Position numbers and translations under genes: made by a program. A DNA stretch of 64,000 nt from Streptomyces pactum (lineage in GTDB: Bacteria; Actinomycetota; Actinomycetes; Streptomycetales; Streptomycetaceae): positions 8,412,001-8,476,000 of the forward strand of contig NZ_CP019724.1 in assembly GCF_002005225.1 (NCBI RefSeq), written 5' to 3'. Below, piece by piece: positions 24,101 to 33,014 of the stretch. Position 1 is the stretch's first letter, and each line of letters starts with the position of its first letter. The notes under the pieces were generated by a model. The model was not told where the DNA came from and did not search any database. It saw only the letters and a program-made list of their open reading frames with translations.

Positions 24101-27066
24101 GGGAGAGTGCCGCAAAGCTGCTGCGGCGTCTCCAGACCGAACAAGCGGCCCTGGGCGAGGCGCATCACCTCACGCTCGCCGCCGCGCACCGCCTGGCCGG
24201 TGTCGGTGAACTGTTCGACACCCTGGTGGCCTTCGAGAACTATCCGGTCGACGGGGGCGCCGTCCGGACCGGAGCGGGCGAGGAGGCCGTACGCCTGGAG
24301 CAGGCCAGGGACGGGATGCACTATCCGCTGGGCCTGGTGGCCGCCGCCGCTCCCGACGGGCTCGGGCTGCGGCTGATCCACCGAGCGGACCTGATCCCAC
24401 CGGACCGGGCCGAGCAGGTCATGACCTGGCTGTGCGACGTACTGGAGTCGCTGGCGGCCGACCCCGGCCAGCCCGTCGAGCGGGTCGCCGGCCGGCCGGT
24501 CGGCACGGCGTCAGCCATCGGTCCGGCCGGTCCGACGCCGGACCGCGACCCCATCGCGGTCTTCGCCGATCGAGTGGCCGAGACACCGGACCACCCGGCC
24601 GTCGTCGGCCAGGACCACACCGTGACCTACGCGGAACTCGACGCCTGGTCCGATCGGCTGGCCCGCACTCTCGCCGCGGCCGGGGCCGGGCCGGAGAGCA
24701 CGGTCGCCCTGCTCCTCGACCGCACGCCTGCGATGATCGCCGCCCTGCTCGGGGTGCTGAAGGCGGGCGCCGGATACGTGCCGCTCGACCGGCGATTCCC
24801 CACCCGGCGCATGCACGACATCATCACCGAGTCGTCGGCCACCGTGCTGCTGGCCGACGGCGATGTTCCCGCGGACCTCGCGATCCCGGTCATCGTCCCG
24901 GATCCGGCCGAACCGCCCGGCGACGGCGACCGCGCCGACGTCGAGCTGCGGCCGGTACCGGCACGGGCCCTGGCCTACGTCATGTACACCTCCGGATCGA
25001 GCGGGCGCCCCAAGGGCGTGGCGGTGTCCCGGCGCGAGATCGCCTGGCTCACGGGACAGGACGCGTTCCGCACGCCGCGACGGGTCCTCGTGCACAGCCC
25101 GCTCGCCTTCGACGCCTCCACCCTGGAGATCTGGTGCACCCTGCTCAACGGCGGCTGCGCGGTGCTCGCGCCCGGCGGCGACCCGGACACCGCCGAGCTC
25201 GCCCGCGTCATCCGGGCAGAACGGGTCACCCGGGCCTGGCTCACCGCCGGTCTGTTCCGGATCCTCGTCGAGGACGAGCCCTCGTGCTTCGCGGACATGC
25301 GCGAGGTGTGGACCGGCGGGGACGTCGTGCCGCCCGCGACCGCGAAGGACCTCCTGCGCCGGCACCCCGGACTGACCCTGATGAACGGATACGGCCCGAC
25401 CGAGACCACCGTGTTCGCCACGGCCCACCGGATACCCGCCGCCGACGCCGTCGGCGGGACCGTCCCGATCGGGCAGCCGCTGCCCGGCACCCGCGTCCGT
25501 CTGCTCGACGACTCGCTGCGCCCGGTTCCCGACGGCTCCGTCGGCGAGGTCTACATCGCGGGCGACGGGGTCGGCCGTGGCTACATCGCACAGCCCCGGC
25601 TCACCGCGGCGCGGTACGTCGCCGAGACGAACGGTTCGGGTCGGCGGATGTACCGCACCGGCGATCTCGCACGGCTCGGCCCGGACGGCCGGCTCGACTA
25701 CGTCGGCCGGGTGGACGCGCAGCTCAAGATCCGGGGGTTCCGGGTCGAACCGGGCGAGACCGAGACGGCGTTGACCACCCACCCGGGGGTCGCGCACTGC
25801 GTCGTGGTGGCGTCCGGCGAACCGGCGCGCGCACGTCTGACGGCGCACGTCGTCCCGGCAGCGGGACAACTGCCCGAGGAGGCCGAGCTGATTCGGTACG
25901 CCGAGGGCCTGCTGCCCGCCTACCAGGTGCCGGCGGTCGTCTGGATCCGGGACTCCCTGCCGGTGACGCCCAACGGAAAGGTCGACCGGGCAGCCCTCGG
26001 CGCAGCGACCTCCGGACGCCGTTGTGTCGTCGCCCCGGCCAACCAGGTCGAGGAAGCCCTCTGCGCGCTGTACCGCGAGGTGCTCGACGTGGCCGAGGTC
26101 GGCACCGACGACGACTTCTTCGACCTGGGCGGCGACTCCCTGCTCGCGATGCGGCTGATCGGCCGGATCCGACACCGACTGGGCGGGCAAACCACCATCA
26201 GGGACCTCTTCCGAAGCCCCACGGTCGCCGGCCTCGCCGCGCGCCACATCACGGGTGGCGCGATCGCGCGTGACACGGCGTTCGACACCGTGCTGCCGCT
26301 GCGCGCCGACGGCACCGAGGCCCCGGTGTTCTGTTTCCCCCCTGCGAGCGGGCTGGGCTGGCGGTACTCGGGACTGATCCGGGAACTCCCGCGCGGCGTA
26401 CCGATCTACGCCCTGCAGGCCCGCGGATACGTCGACGGGGGACCGCTGCCGGGCACCGTGTCCGAGATCGCCGCGGACTACGCGGCGCGGATCGCAGAGC
26501 TGTCGCCGGGCCCGTACCGGCTGCTCGGCTGGTCCTTCGGCGGACTGGTCGCCCACGAGGTCGCGAGGATGCTGCGTGACACGGGCGGCAAGGTCACGTT
26601 CCTCGCCCTGCTCGACACCGCACCGGCAGGCGGCGTGGTGACCCGTGTCCCCGACCGTGCGACGATCCTGCGCTCGCTGCTCGAATCGGTCGACGGCCCG
26701 CCCGAGCGGCTGCCTGACGGGCTGACAGCGCAGAGCGCCGAAGCGCTGCTGCGCGAGCACGACAACCCCATGGTCGCCCTGCTGGGCGAGCGCTCGTCGC
26801 GCCTGGTGGAGATCGCACGGCACTTCACCGAACTCTCGGCCACCCACACACCGGGCACCTTCGACGGCGACATGGTCTTCCTGCCCGCGGCCCGCGGCCG
26901 CGCCGAGGGCCCCCTGACCGAGGAGCGCTGGCGCCCGTATGTCACCGGCACGATCACCACCCGTCCGATCGACTGCGAACACCACCAGATGCTCGACGTG
27001 GCACCGCTGCGCGACATCGGCAGCGTCCTGCGCGAGTTCGTCGACGACACCGGAGCGAGCGCATGA
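9103..27066 (+). CDS. Nonribosomal peptide synthetase, five modules with terminal thioesterase
   Basis: 5,987 residues from the ATG overlapping the upstream stop; the open frame extends to 8725, but the C-domain N-terminus ([18 protein letters not shown]) fixes the start. Order: DCL C (6-440, HHILLDG), A (460-930), T (GGHS near 970); LCL C, A with inserted N-methyltransferase (SAM motif VLEIGVGNG near 2025), T (near 2456); C (2506-2953, HHIAGDG), a 100-residue A remnant, T (near 3097); C (3150-3596, HHIAADG), A (3600-4100), T (GGDS), E (4193-4666, HHLVIDA); DCL C, A (5146-5633), T (GGDS), TE (5733-5987, GWSFGG, late His in EHHQML). Codes read: DVWHVSYVDK (Ser), DIVQLGLVWK (Gly, so N-methylglycine), DVGTAGVVAK (unassigned), DALWWGGVFK (Val-like). 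The TE releases, and possibly cyclises, the chain. The C-A(remnant)-T module is the oddity. Confidence 0.97.
14950..15760 (+). other. N-methyltransferase domain inserted in the Gly-type A domain
   Basis: About 270 residues interrupt the A domain between the [16 protein letters not shown] core and the C-terminal [10 protein letters not shown] core. The class I SAM-binding loop [15 protein letters not shown] is clear, and the insert begins around the [10 protein letters not shown] segment typical of NRPS N-methyltransferases. With the Gly-like code DIVQLGLVWK, the module should deliver sarcosine. Confidence 0.92.
17970..18280 (+). other. Adenylation-domain remnant in module 6 (A core deleted)
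   Basis: Between a normal LCL condensation domain and a normal GGHSL carrier domain there are only about 100 residues where an A domain needs about 500. What remains resembles the small C-terminal subdomain: the [18 protein letters not shown] stretch aligns with the usual 'LPxYMVPSxF' region. The A1-A8 cores, including TSGSTG, the specificity pocket and YRTGD, are absent, and no NGKxDR lysine core follows. The frame is intact, so this is an in-frame deletion rather than a frameshift. Confidence 0.9.
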
Positions 27067-27839
27067 CGAGCCGAGCACTGTCCGCGCATGTGATGCTCGG
27101 GCCCGCCGACGCACCGCACCGGGTGCTGTTCCTGCACTACGCGGGCGGGTCGGCCGCGTCGTTGCTGCCGCTGGCCAGGCCCCTGTCGGACGGCTGTGCC
27201 GTCGCACTGCTGGAGGCCAATGACCGAGAGGCACCGGCGAACTCCTTCACCGAGGCGGTGAACCGGCTCAGACCGGACTTCGAGGCGCTGGTGGACCGGC
27301 CGACGACCGTCTTCGGCCACAGCTTGGGGGCGCTGCTCGCCCACGCGCTCGTCATGGGGCTGTCGGCGGAACGCCGCAGCCTGCTGCGCGACGTCGTCCT
27401 GTCCGGGTCCCGCTCGCCCGTCACGACGAGCCGGATCGCCTCGCACCCCCAGGCGCCGTTCACCAACCGGTCGCGGGCCGAGCTGATCCGGGATCTCGAC
27501 CGCTACGGCGGCTGCCCGCCCGAGGTCTTCGTCGATCCGCACATGCTGAACCTGGCCGTGACCGCCCTCGGCCAGGACCTGCAGTTGGTCGACACCTACC
27601 GCGCGACCACGTCCGTCCCGGCCGACCATGCGCCGGACACCGGCGCGGCCTACCACGTCTGGTACGGAGCCGACGACGAGGAGGCCTCCGTCCACGAGGC
27701 CCGGCGGTGGATCGCCGACCTGCCCCGACCACCCCGCCTGAGGGGCTTCCCCGGAGGCCACTTCTACCTGCTGGAACACCCGGAGGCCGCCGGCCGCGCC
27801 CTGCGCCACCTCGTCACTACCGGAGATGGATCACCATGA
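27063..27839 (+). CDS. Type II thioesterase (editing hydrolase)
   Basis: 258-residue alpha/beta hydrolase that removes misprimed acyl groups from NRPS carrier domains. Visible features: [11 protein letters not shown] near the N-terminus (oxyanion region of TEII enzymes), nucleophile elbow GHSLGA near residue 85, and the catalytic His in [11 protein letters not shown] near the C-terminus. Length is normal for the RifR/SrfAD group. The start ATG overlaps the NRPS stop (ATGA), so it is translationally coupled, and its own stop overlaps the next start in the same way. Confidence 0.95.
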   Translation: MTSRALSAHVMLGPADAPHRVLFLHYAGGSAASLLPLARPLSDGCAVALLEANDREAPANSFTEAVNRLRPDFEALVDRPTTVFGHSLGALLAHALVMGLSAERRSLLRDVVLSGSRSPVTTSRIASHPQAPFTNRSRAELIRDLDRYGGCPPEVFVDPHMLNLAVTALGQDLQLVDTYRATTSVPADHAPDTGAAYHVWYGADDEEASVHEARRWIADLPRPPRLRGFPGGHFYLLEHPEAAGRALRHLVTTGDGSP

Positions 27840-29095
27840 CACGAGACCTCTACGAGCTAGGCGAGCTCCCCCCGCCGGGGGAGGTGCCGCGCCAGATGTA
27901 CGCCGCCCTGATCCGTCAGGAGCGATACGGGATGCCGCAGAACGCGATCAAGGTCGAAGTCGTGGACGTGCCCCCGCTCGGCCCCGGCCAGGTCCTGGTC
28001 CTGGTGATGGCGGCCGGCATCAACTACAACGGCATCTGGGCCGGCCTCGGCACACCGGTGGACGTGATCGCCGCACGACAGCGCAAGGGCGACCCCCACG
28101 ACTTCCACATCGCCGGTTCGGAGGGGTCGGGCGTGGTCTGGGCAACCGGCGAGGGCGCCACCCGGTTCCAGGTGGGCGAGCACGTCGTCTTCGGCGGGCT
28201 GAAATGGGACGAACAGGCCGACGACATACGGCTCGGCGCCGATCCGACCACCTCGAAGTCCCAGGCCGCCTGGGGCTATGAACTCAACTTCGGCACCTTC
28301 GCCCAGTTCACCGTCGTCGACGAGTACCAACTGCACCCCAAGCCGGAACGGCTCACCTGGGAGGAGGCCGGCTGCTTCCTCGCCGGCGGCGGCACCGCCT
28401 ACCGCCAGCTGCGCGGCTGGGCGCCGCACACCGTGCAGCCCGGCGACCCGGTGCTGGTGTGGGGCGGTTCCGGCAGCCTCGGATCGATGGCGATCCAGAT
28501 CGTCCACCAGTTCGGCGGTGTGCCGATCGCGGTGGTGTCCAGCCAGGAGAAGGCCGAGCACTGCCGGAGGCTGGGGGCCCGGGGCGTGATCAACCGCAGC
28601 GAGTTCGACCACTGGGGCAGACTGCCGGACTGCACCGACACCACCGCATACAACGACTGGCTCGACGGTGTACGCGCTTTCGGCCGCAGCTTCTGGGACG
28701 CGCTCGGCGAGCGCCGCTCGCCCCGCATCGTGCTGGAACACCCGGGCCAGGACACGCTCCCCACCTCGCTGTACCTCTGCGACAACGGCGGGATGGTGGT
28801 CACCTGCGCGGGAACCAGCGGCTACAACGGCGATGTGGACCTGCGCTATCTGTGGATGTTCCAGAAACGGCTGCAGGGTTCGCACTGCGCCAACACGCAG
28901 GAGTTCCGTGCGGTCACCGAACTGGTCGCGGCCGGCCGGCTCGACCCCTGTCTGAGCCGGACCGCGCCCTTCACGGACATCGCCGAACTGCACCAGCTCA
29001 TGTACGACAACGCCCATCCGCCGGGCAACATGGCCGTGCTGGTCAACGCCGCCGAGCCCGGGACGACCGGTCTGCCGGGCGGGGGCGCGAAGTGA
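27836..29095 (+). CDS. ccr: Crotonyl-CoA carboxylase/reductase family protein
   Basis: 419-residue MDR-superfamily NADPH enzyme. CCRs reductively carboxylate 2-enoyl-CoAs to alkylmalonyl-CoA. Family signatures are INYNGIW, HIAGSEGSGVV, WGYELNFG, a GGSGSLGSMA nucleotide loop, VLEHPGQDT, CAGTSGYN and GSHCAN. Of the CO2-pocket residues known from Kitasatospora CCR, the Asn (NYN), Glu (YEL) and His (GSH) are kept, but the Phe of the usual WGFETNFGG is Tyr here. It overlaps the TEII gene by 4 bases (ATGA) and is followed by a racemase-like gene at another overlap, so it belongs to the NRPS operon. It may make an unusual acyl building block; whether it carboxylates or simply reduces cannot be told from sequence. 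Confidence 0.9.
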   Translation: MTRDLYELGELPPPGEVPRQMYAALIRQERYGMPQNAIKVEVVDVPPLGPGQVLVLVMAAGINYNGIWAGLGTPVDVIAARQRKGDPHDFHIAGSEGSGVVWATGEGATRFQVGEHVVFGGLKWDEQADDIRLGADPTTSKSQAAWGYELNFGTFAQFTVVDEYQLHPKPERLTWEEAGCFLAGGGTAYRQLRGWAPHTVQPGDPVLVWGGSGSLGSMAIQIVHQFGGVPIAVVSSQEKAEHCRRLGARGVINRSEFDHWGRLPDCTDTTAYNDWLDGVRAFGRSFWDALGERRSPRIVLEHPGQDTLPTSLYLCDNGGMVVTCAGTSGYNGDVDLRYLWMFQKRLQGSHCANTQEFRAVTELVAAGRLDPCLSRTAPFTDIAELHQLMYDNAHPPGNMAVLVNAAEPGTTGLPGGGAK

Positions 29096-30240
29096 CCGCC
29101 CGGGCACATGGCTCATGGCCGCCGTTGGGATGGCTGCGCGTCCTGGACCTGACCCGGCTGCTGCCGGGTGGCTTCGCCACCCAGGTCCTGGCCGATCTGG
29201 GCGCGGACGTGGTCAAGATCGAGCCCTCCGGCGGGGATCCGCTGCGCGGGGCCGCGCCCGAGACGTTCGCGGCGCTGAACCGCAACAAGCGGTCGGCGGT
29301 GCTGGACATCGTCCGGCCCGAGGGACGAAGCGCCCTGCTGGACCTGCTGCCCGAGTACGACGTGGTGGTCGAGAGCTACCGGCCCGGTGTGCTGGACCGC
29401 CTCGGCCTGGGCTTCACCGAGCTGCGCCGTGCCAACCCGCGAACGGTGCTCTGCTCGCTGTCGGGCTTCGGCCAGTCCGGCCCCTACGCCGGGCGTCCCG
29501 GTCACGACGTGAACTTCCTCGCGCTGTCCGGATTCTTCGCGGTGCCCAACCGGCCGGGAGGCCGCGTCGACCGGCCCGGCGTGCGCGTCGGCGACCTGGC
29601 AGGCTCGATGTACGCCGCGCTCTGCGTCGTGGTCGCCGCGCAGCACGCGTCCGTCACCGGAGTCGGCCAGCACGTCGACGTCTCCCTGCACGAGGCGGCC
29701 GCGGCCTGGGCCGGACCGCTCGCGCTGCCGGCGCTCAACCTCGACGACCCGGCCGACAGCCCCGTACTGACCGGCGACAACGACGTGTTCACCACGCGCG
29801 ACGGCAGCCGACTGTCCTTCGCCACGTTCGAGGACAAGTTCTGGCGCGCCTTCCGCGACCGACTGGCGGACGAGTTCCCGGCGCTGACCACCGATGCCTA
29901 TGACCGCCGCGCCGACCGCACCCGGCACAAGGACGCGGTGTCCGCCCTGCTCGCCGAGGTCTTCGCCGCCCGGGACCTCACCTGGTGGGCCAAGGTGCTA
30001 GGCGAGCTGGACGTGCCCTGGGCGCCCGTCTACGAGACGCCGCAGGACATCGTCGACGACCCCCATGTCCGGGCCAGGAACCTCGTCGCGACCGTGCCGG
30101 GCGGCCCCGACGAACAGCGGTGGCACCAGGTCCGCTTTCCGGTGCTGTTCGACGCGGGACTGGACTCCCACCGTGCACCCGCACCCGCACTCGGCGAGCA
30201 CACCGCCGAGGTCCTCGCGCCCACGGGACCGCGCTCATGA
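29092..30240 (+). CDS. Family III CoA-transferase / alpha-methylacyl-CoA racemase-like protein
   Basis: 382 residues from a GTG overlapping the upstream stop (GTGA). It belongs to the CaiB/BaiF family. Near residue 140 is GHDVNFLALSG and about 30 residues later GVRVGDLAGSM. In alpha-methylacyl-CoA racemase (MCR) the His of GHDINY and the Asp of the GDxxG motif are the two acid/base residues, and both are kept, so racemase fits better than formyl-CoA-type transferase. The likely role is to interconvert 2R/2S forms of a 2-branched acyl-CoA or to trade CoA. Following a CCR directly, it suggests supply of a branched acyl-CoA for the peptide. The assignment to racemase rather than transferase is inference. 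Confidence 0.85.
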   Translation: MTARAHGSWPPLGWLRVLDLTRLLPGGFATQVLADLGADVVKIEPSGGDPLRGAAPETFAALNRNKRSAVLDIVRPEGRSALLDLLPEYDVVVESYRPGVLDRLGLGFTELRRANPRTVLCSLSGFGQSGPYAGRPGHDVNFLALSGFFAVPNRPGGRVDRPGVRVGDLAGSMYAALCVVVAAQHASVTGVGQHVDVSLHEAAAAWAGPLALPALNLDDPADSPVLTGDNDVFTTRDGSRLSFATFEDKFWRAFRDRLADEFPALTTDAYDRRADRTRHKDAVSALLAEVFAARDLTWWAKVLGELDVPWAPVYETPQDIVDDPHVRARNLVATVPGGPDEQRWHQVRFPVLFDAGLDSHRAPAPALGEHTAEVLAPTGPRS

Positions 30241-31469
30241 CAGGAAAGGCCGAGATGCCCACGTCCCCCACGGACGCCGAGCCACGACTCGGAGAGATCC
30301 TCGCCTCCGCCGACCGGGACACCCGGTACGGCGAGCTTGCGGCACGAACGCCCGTGACCCGCGGCAGGTACGCCGGCGATGTCGAGGTCTGGCTGATCAC
30401 CGGCCACGACGAGATCGTCACGGTGCTCAACGACGTCCGCTTCAGCAGCGATCTGACCGGGCAGGACCGGATTCCGCTGCCCGGCGCGGGGCTGCCGGAC
30501 GACTTGCGCACCGCGTTGACCTCGACACTCGCCGCGTACGACCCGCCCGACCACACCAGACTGCGCCGACTGGTGTCCCACGCGTTCACCGCCCGTCGGG
30601 TGCAGCGGCTGCGGCCGCGCGTCGAGCACATCGTGGACGCCCTGCTCGCGGACCTGCCCGCCCACGCGGACGCCGCCGGCACCGTGGACCTGATGGAGCA
30701 CTTCGCCCACCAGTTGCCCGTCCTGGTCATCGGTGAACTGCTCGGACTGCCGCCCGAGGACCAGCAACAGTGGCGTACCTCCGCAGAGGGACTCACCAGC
30801 GGTGATCCGGACAGGGTCACCACCGACGCCCGGAACCTCATCGCATACATGCGCAAGGCGATCGCCGAGCGCCGCGACCCGCAGTACGCGGCCGATGACC
30901 TGCTGACGGCATTGGTACGGGCCCGGGACGCCGGTGACCGGCTCACCGAGGACGAACTCGTCTCGACCGCGCTCGGCATCCTGCTCGCCGGACACCGCAC
31001 CACCGCGCTTCTGGTCAGGACCATGGCCGTCCTCGTGCTCACCGGAGCGCTGCGACCCGGTGCGGCGGGGATCCCGGACCTGGTGGAGGAGACCCTGCGC
31101 CGTCACGGGCCCGCCGAGATCGGCACCCTGCGCTTCGCCCGGGAACCGGTCGAGTTGGCCGGGGCGACCATCGAGCGCGGAGACCTGGTGCAGGTGGTTC
31201 TGGCGAGCGGCAACCGCGACCGTCGCCGGTTCACGGACCCCGACGCCATCGACCCGGCCCGGCCGGACAAGGCGCACCTGGCCTTCGGCCACGGGATCCA
31301 CTACTGCCTGGGCGCCGCCCTCGCCCGGACCATGGCCGAAGTCGCACTGGCGGCCCTGTTCCGGGTCGCGCCGCGGCTGACGCTGCACCGGGACGTTTGC
31401 CTGCAGACCACCGACCCGCGCTCGACGGCCCTGTCGGTGCGAATGGCGACCGAGCAAGAAGACAACTGA
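30237..31469 (+). CDS. Cytochrome P450
   Basis: 410-residue class I-type bacterial P450. The heme-ligand loop FGHGIHYCLG is intact, as is the ExxR helix (VEETLRRH). The start ATG overlaps the previous stop (ATGA); a second in-frame ATG lies five codons later. The I-helix reads LAGHRTTALL: the usual AGxD/E-T acid is an Arg, so the proton-relay acid-alcohol pair is incomplete. Position in the NRPS operon suggests it hydroxylates or oxidises a residue on the carrier-bound or finished peptide. The substrate is unknown. Confidence 0.93.
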   Translation: MTGKAEMPTSPTDAEPRLGEILASADRDTRYGELAARTPVTRGRYAGDVEVWLITGHDEIVTVLNDVRFSSDLTGQDRIPLPGAGLPDDLRTALTSTLAAYDPPDHTRLRRLVSHAFTARRVQRLRPRVEHIVDALLADLPAHADAAGTVDLMEHFAHQLPVLVIGELLGLPPEDQQQWRTSAEGLTSGDPDRVTTDARNLIAYMRKAIAERRDPQYAADDLLTALVRARDAGDRLTEDELVSTALGILLAGHRTTALLVRTMAVLVLTGALRPGAAGIPDLVEETLRRHGPAEIGTLRFAREPVELAGATIERGDLVQVVLASGNRDRRRFTDPDAIDPARPDKAHLAFGHGIHYCLGAALARTMAEVALAALFRVAPRLTLHRDVCLQTTDPRSTALSVRMATEQEDN

Positions 31470-31490
31470 GAAGAGATCAAGGAGCCCATG

Positions 31491-31700
31491 ATGACGAATC
31501 CGTTCGACGACCCGGACGGCACCTTCTACGTTCTGGTCAATGACGAGGGACAGCACTCCCTGTGGCCGACATTCGCCGACGTCCCGCAGGGGTGGAACGT
31601 CGTGCATGGTGAGGCGGACCGGCAGTCCTGCCTCGACTACATCGAGGAGAACTGGACTGACATGCGCCCCAAGAGCCTGATCCGCGCCATGGAACAGTGA
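31491..31700 (+). CDS. MbtH-like protein
   Basis: 69-residue NRPS chaperone that binds A domains and activates them. The signature is complete: NPFDDPDG at the start, SLWP, the P-GWN stretch, then [17 protein letters not shown]. Two ATGs sit back to back (31488, 31491). The AAGGAG at 31479-31484 is 3 bases from the first and 6 from the second, so I take the second. It lies 21 bases after the P450 stop and is the last gene of the operon. Confidence 0.97.
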   Translation: MTNPFDDPDGTFYVLVNDEGQHSLWPTFADVPQGWNVVHGEADRQSCLDYIEENWTDMRPKSLIRAMEQ

Positions 31701-31747
31701 CTCGCCGCGGACTTCGAAACCGGGGTGGCCCGTGCAACGGACCCTGA

Positions 31748-31810
31748 GTGCACGCCAAGATCCATCGCGCCACCGTGACGCGGGCCGACCTCCACCACGT
31801 CGCCTCCATT
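31748..31810 (+). pseudogene. panD (aspartate 1-decarboxylase) N-terminal fragment
   Basis: About 20 codons from a GTG read HAKIHRATVTRADLHHVAS, very like the N-terminus of PanD (KIHRATVTxADLHYVGS), then similarity stops abruptly. The maturation Gly-Ser appears as Ala-Ser and the catalytic body is gone. It is a remnant with no function, 48 bases downstream of the MbtH gene. A working PanD would have supplied beta-alanine. Confidence 0.6.
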
Positions 31811-32116
31811 CCGTCCGGAGCTGACATGGCCTGGCGTCCCCGATGCTCTGGGTACGCCAGGCCCCTCCGCGCAGACGTACTCCGAGTAAGAGCATCGGGC
31901 CGCAAGACAGAGAGGTACCCCCAAGCGGAAGCCTCCTGCGGAGTCCCTGAACCTGCGGGGCGCCTCGGCGGCACCGTGAGCTCTACGGGACCTCAGGTGT
32001 CGCGACCGGCAACGGATGAGACTCACGTCGGCTATCCGGGGCGGTATCGGCTCCGGCGCTCCCGGGACGAAGGCGTCCGGACAGGCACTCGCCGGTATCG
32101 GCGGGGAATCACAGCA

Positions 32117-32215
32117 GGGGTGGAAGCCGAAGCCGTCTTTGTAGGCGGGTGCGGCCTGGTCCCTGTCGGAGTGGAAGGTGATCAGCGCGGCGTCGTCTGC
32201 CGCCCGGCTGAGGAT
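32117..32215 (-). pseudogene. IS1380-type transposase fragment
   Basis: A stretch of about 33 codons on the - strand contains ITFHSDRDQAAPAYKDGFGF, which resembles the conserved 'HSxKExAAPTxKxGFGFHPL' region of IS1380-family transposases. Similarity ends right after the FGFHP segment and no flanking transposase sequence or inverted repeats are visible. It abuts the fabI stop. A decayed insertion, recognised from memory of the family. Confidence 0.55.
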
Positions 32216-32216
32216 G

Positions 32217-32978
32217 TCAGGCGCCGACCATGTGCACGCCCCCGTCGACATGGACGATCTCGCCGGTGGTCTTCGGGAAGAAGTCGGACAGCAGGCCGAC
32301 AACGCCGCGGCCGGCCGGTTCCGCGTCCTTCAGGTTCCAGGACAGGGCGGAGCGCTTCTCCCACGCCTCGGCGAGGTCGCCGAAGCCCGGGATGGACTTG
32401 GCCGCCATGGACAGGATCGGGCCGGCGGCGACGAGGTTGCAGCGGATGTCCCGGTCACCCAGGTCGCGGGCGAGGTAGCGGTTGGTGGATTCCAGCGCGG
32501 CCTTGGCGACGCCCATCCAGTCGTAGTGGGGCCAGGTCAGACTGGCGTCGAAGGTCAGGCCGACCACCGAGCCTCCCCGGGGCATGAGCGGCAGACAGGC
32601 CATGACGAGGGCCTTGTAGGAGAACGCCGACACCTGCACGGCGGTCGCCACGTCGTCCCAGTCCGCGGCGAGGAAGTCGAAGACGTCTCTGGGGCCGAAG
32701 GCGACCGAGTGCACGATGCCGTCGAGGGTGGTGACGTGGTCGCCGATCCTGGCGGCGAGACCGTCCAGTTGCTCCGGTGACGTCACGTCCAGTTCGATGA
32801 CCGGGGCGGGCTTGGGTAGCTGCTGGGCGGTGCGTTCCACCAGTGAGATCCGTCCGAACCCGGTGAGAACGACCTCCGCGCCCTCCTCCTGGGCGACCTT
32901 GGCCGCGTGGAAGGCGATGGACCGCTCTGTCAGCATGCCGGTGACGAGGATGCGCTTGCCGTCGAGTATGCCGCTCAT
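32217..32978 (-). CDS. fabI: Enoyl-ACP reductase FabI/InhA type (paralogue)
   Basis: 253-residue NADH-dependent SDR that reduces trans-2-enoyl-ACP in fatty-acid synthesis. Visible: KRILVTGMLTERSIAFHAA at the nucleotide-binding N-terminus, HSVAF, and the catalytic Tyr and Lys in PHYDWMGVAKAALE; it ends VDGGVHMVGA like streptomycete FabI. It lies 36 bases downstream of the MFS gene on the same strand. Streptomyces normally has a fabG-fabI housekeeping pair; a lone FabI beside a carrier, a desaturase and a SerRS points to a cluster-specific copy, either making the lipid part of a product or resisting one. Those roles are inference. Confidence 0.93.
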   Translation of the reverse strand: MSGILDGKRILVTGMLTERSIAFHAAKVAQEEGAEVVLTGFGRISLVERTAQQLPKPAPVIELDVTSPEQLDGLAARIGDHVTTLDGIVHSVAFGPRDVFDFLAADWDDVATAVQVSAFSYKALVMACLPLMPRGGSVVGLTFDASLTWPHYDWMGVAKAALESTNRYLARDLGDRDIRCNLVAAGPILSMAAKSIPGFGDLAEAWEKRSALSWNLKDAEPAGRGVVGLLSDFFPKTTGEIVHVDGGVHMVGA

Positions 32979-33014
32979 GGCCCTACCAATCCGCCGCCCG
33001 GCCGGGCGGCTTCG

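Noticed and set aside
31637..32302. A 221-residue gene on the - strand between MbtH and fabI
   Set aside because: Only about 33 codons resemble a transposase; the rest is non-coding and the frame overlaps the fabI end.
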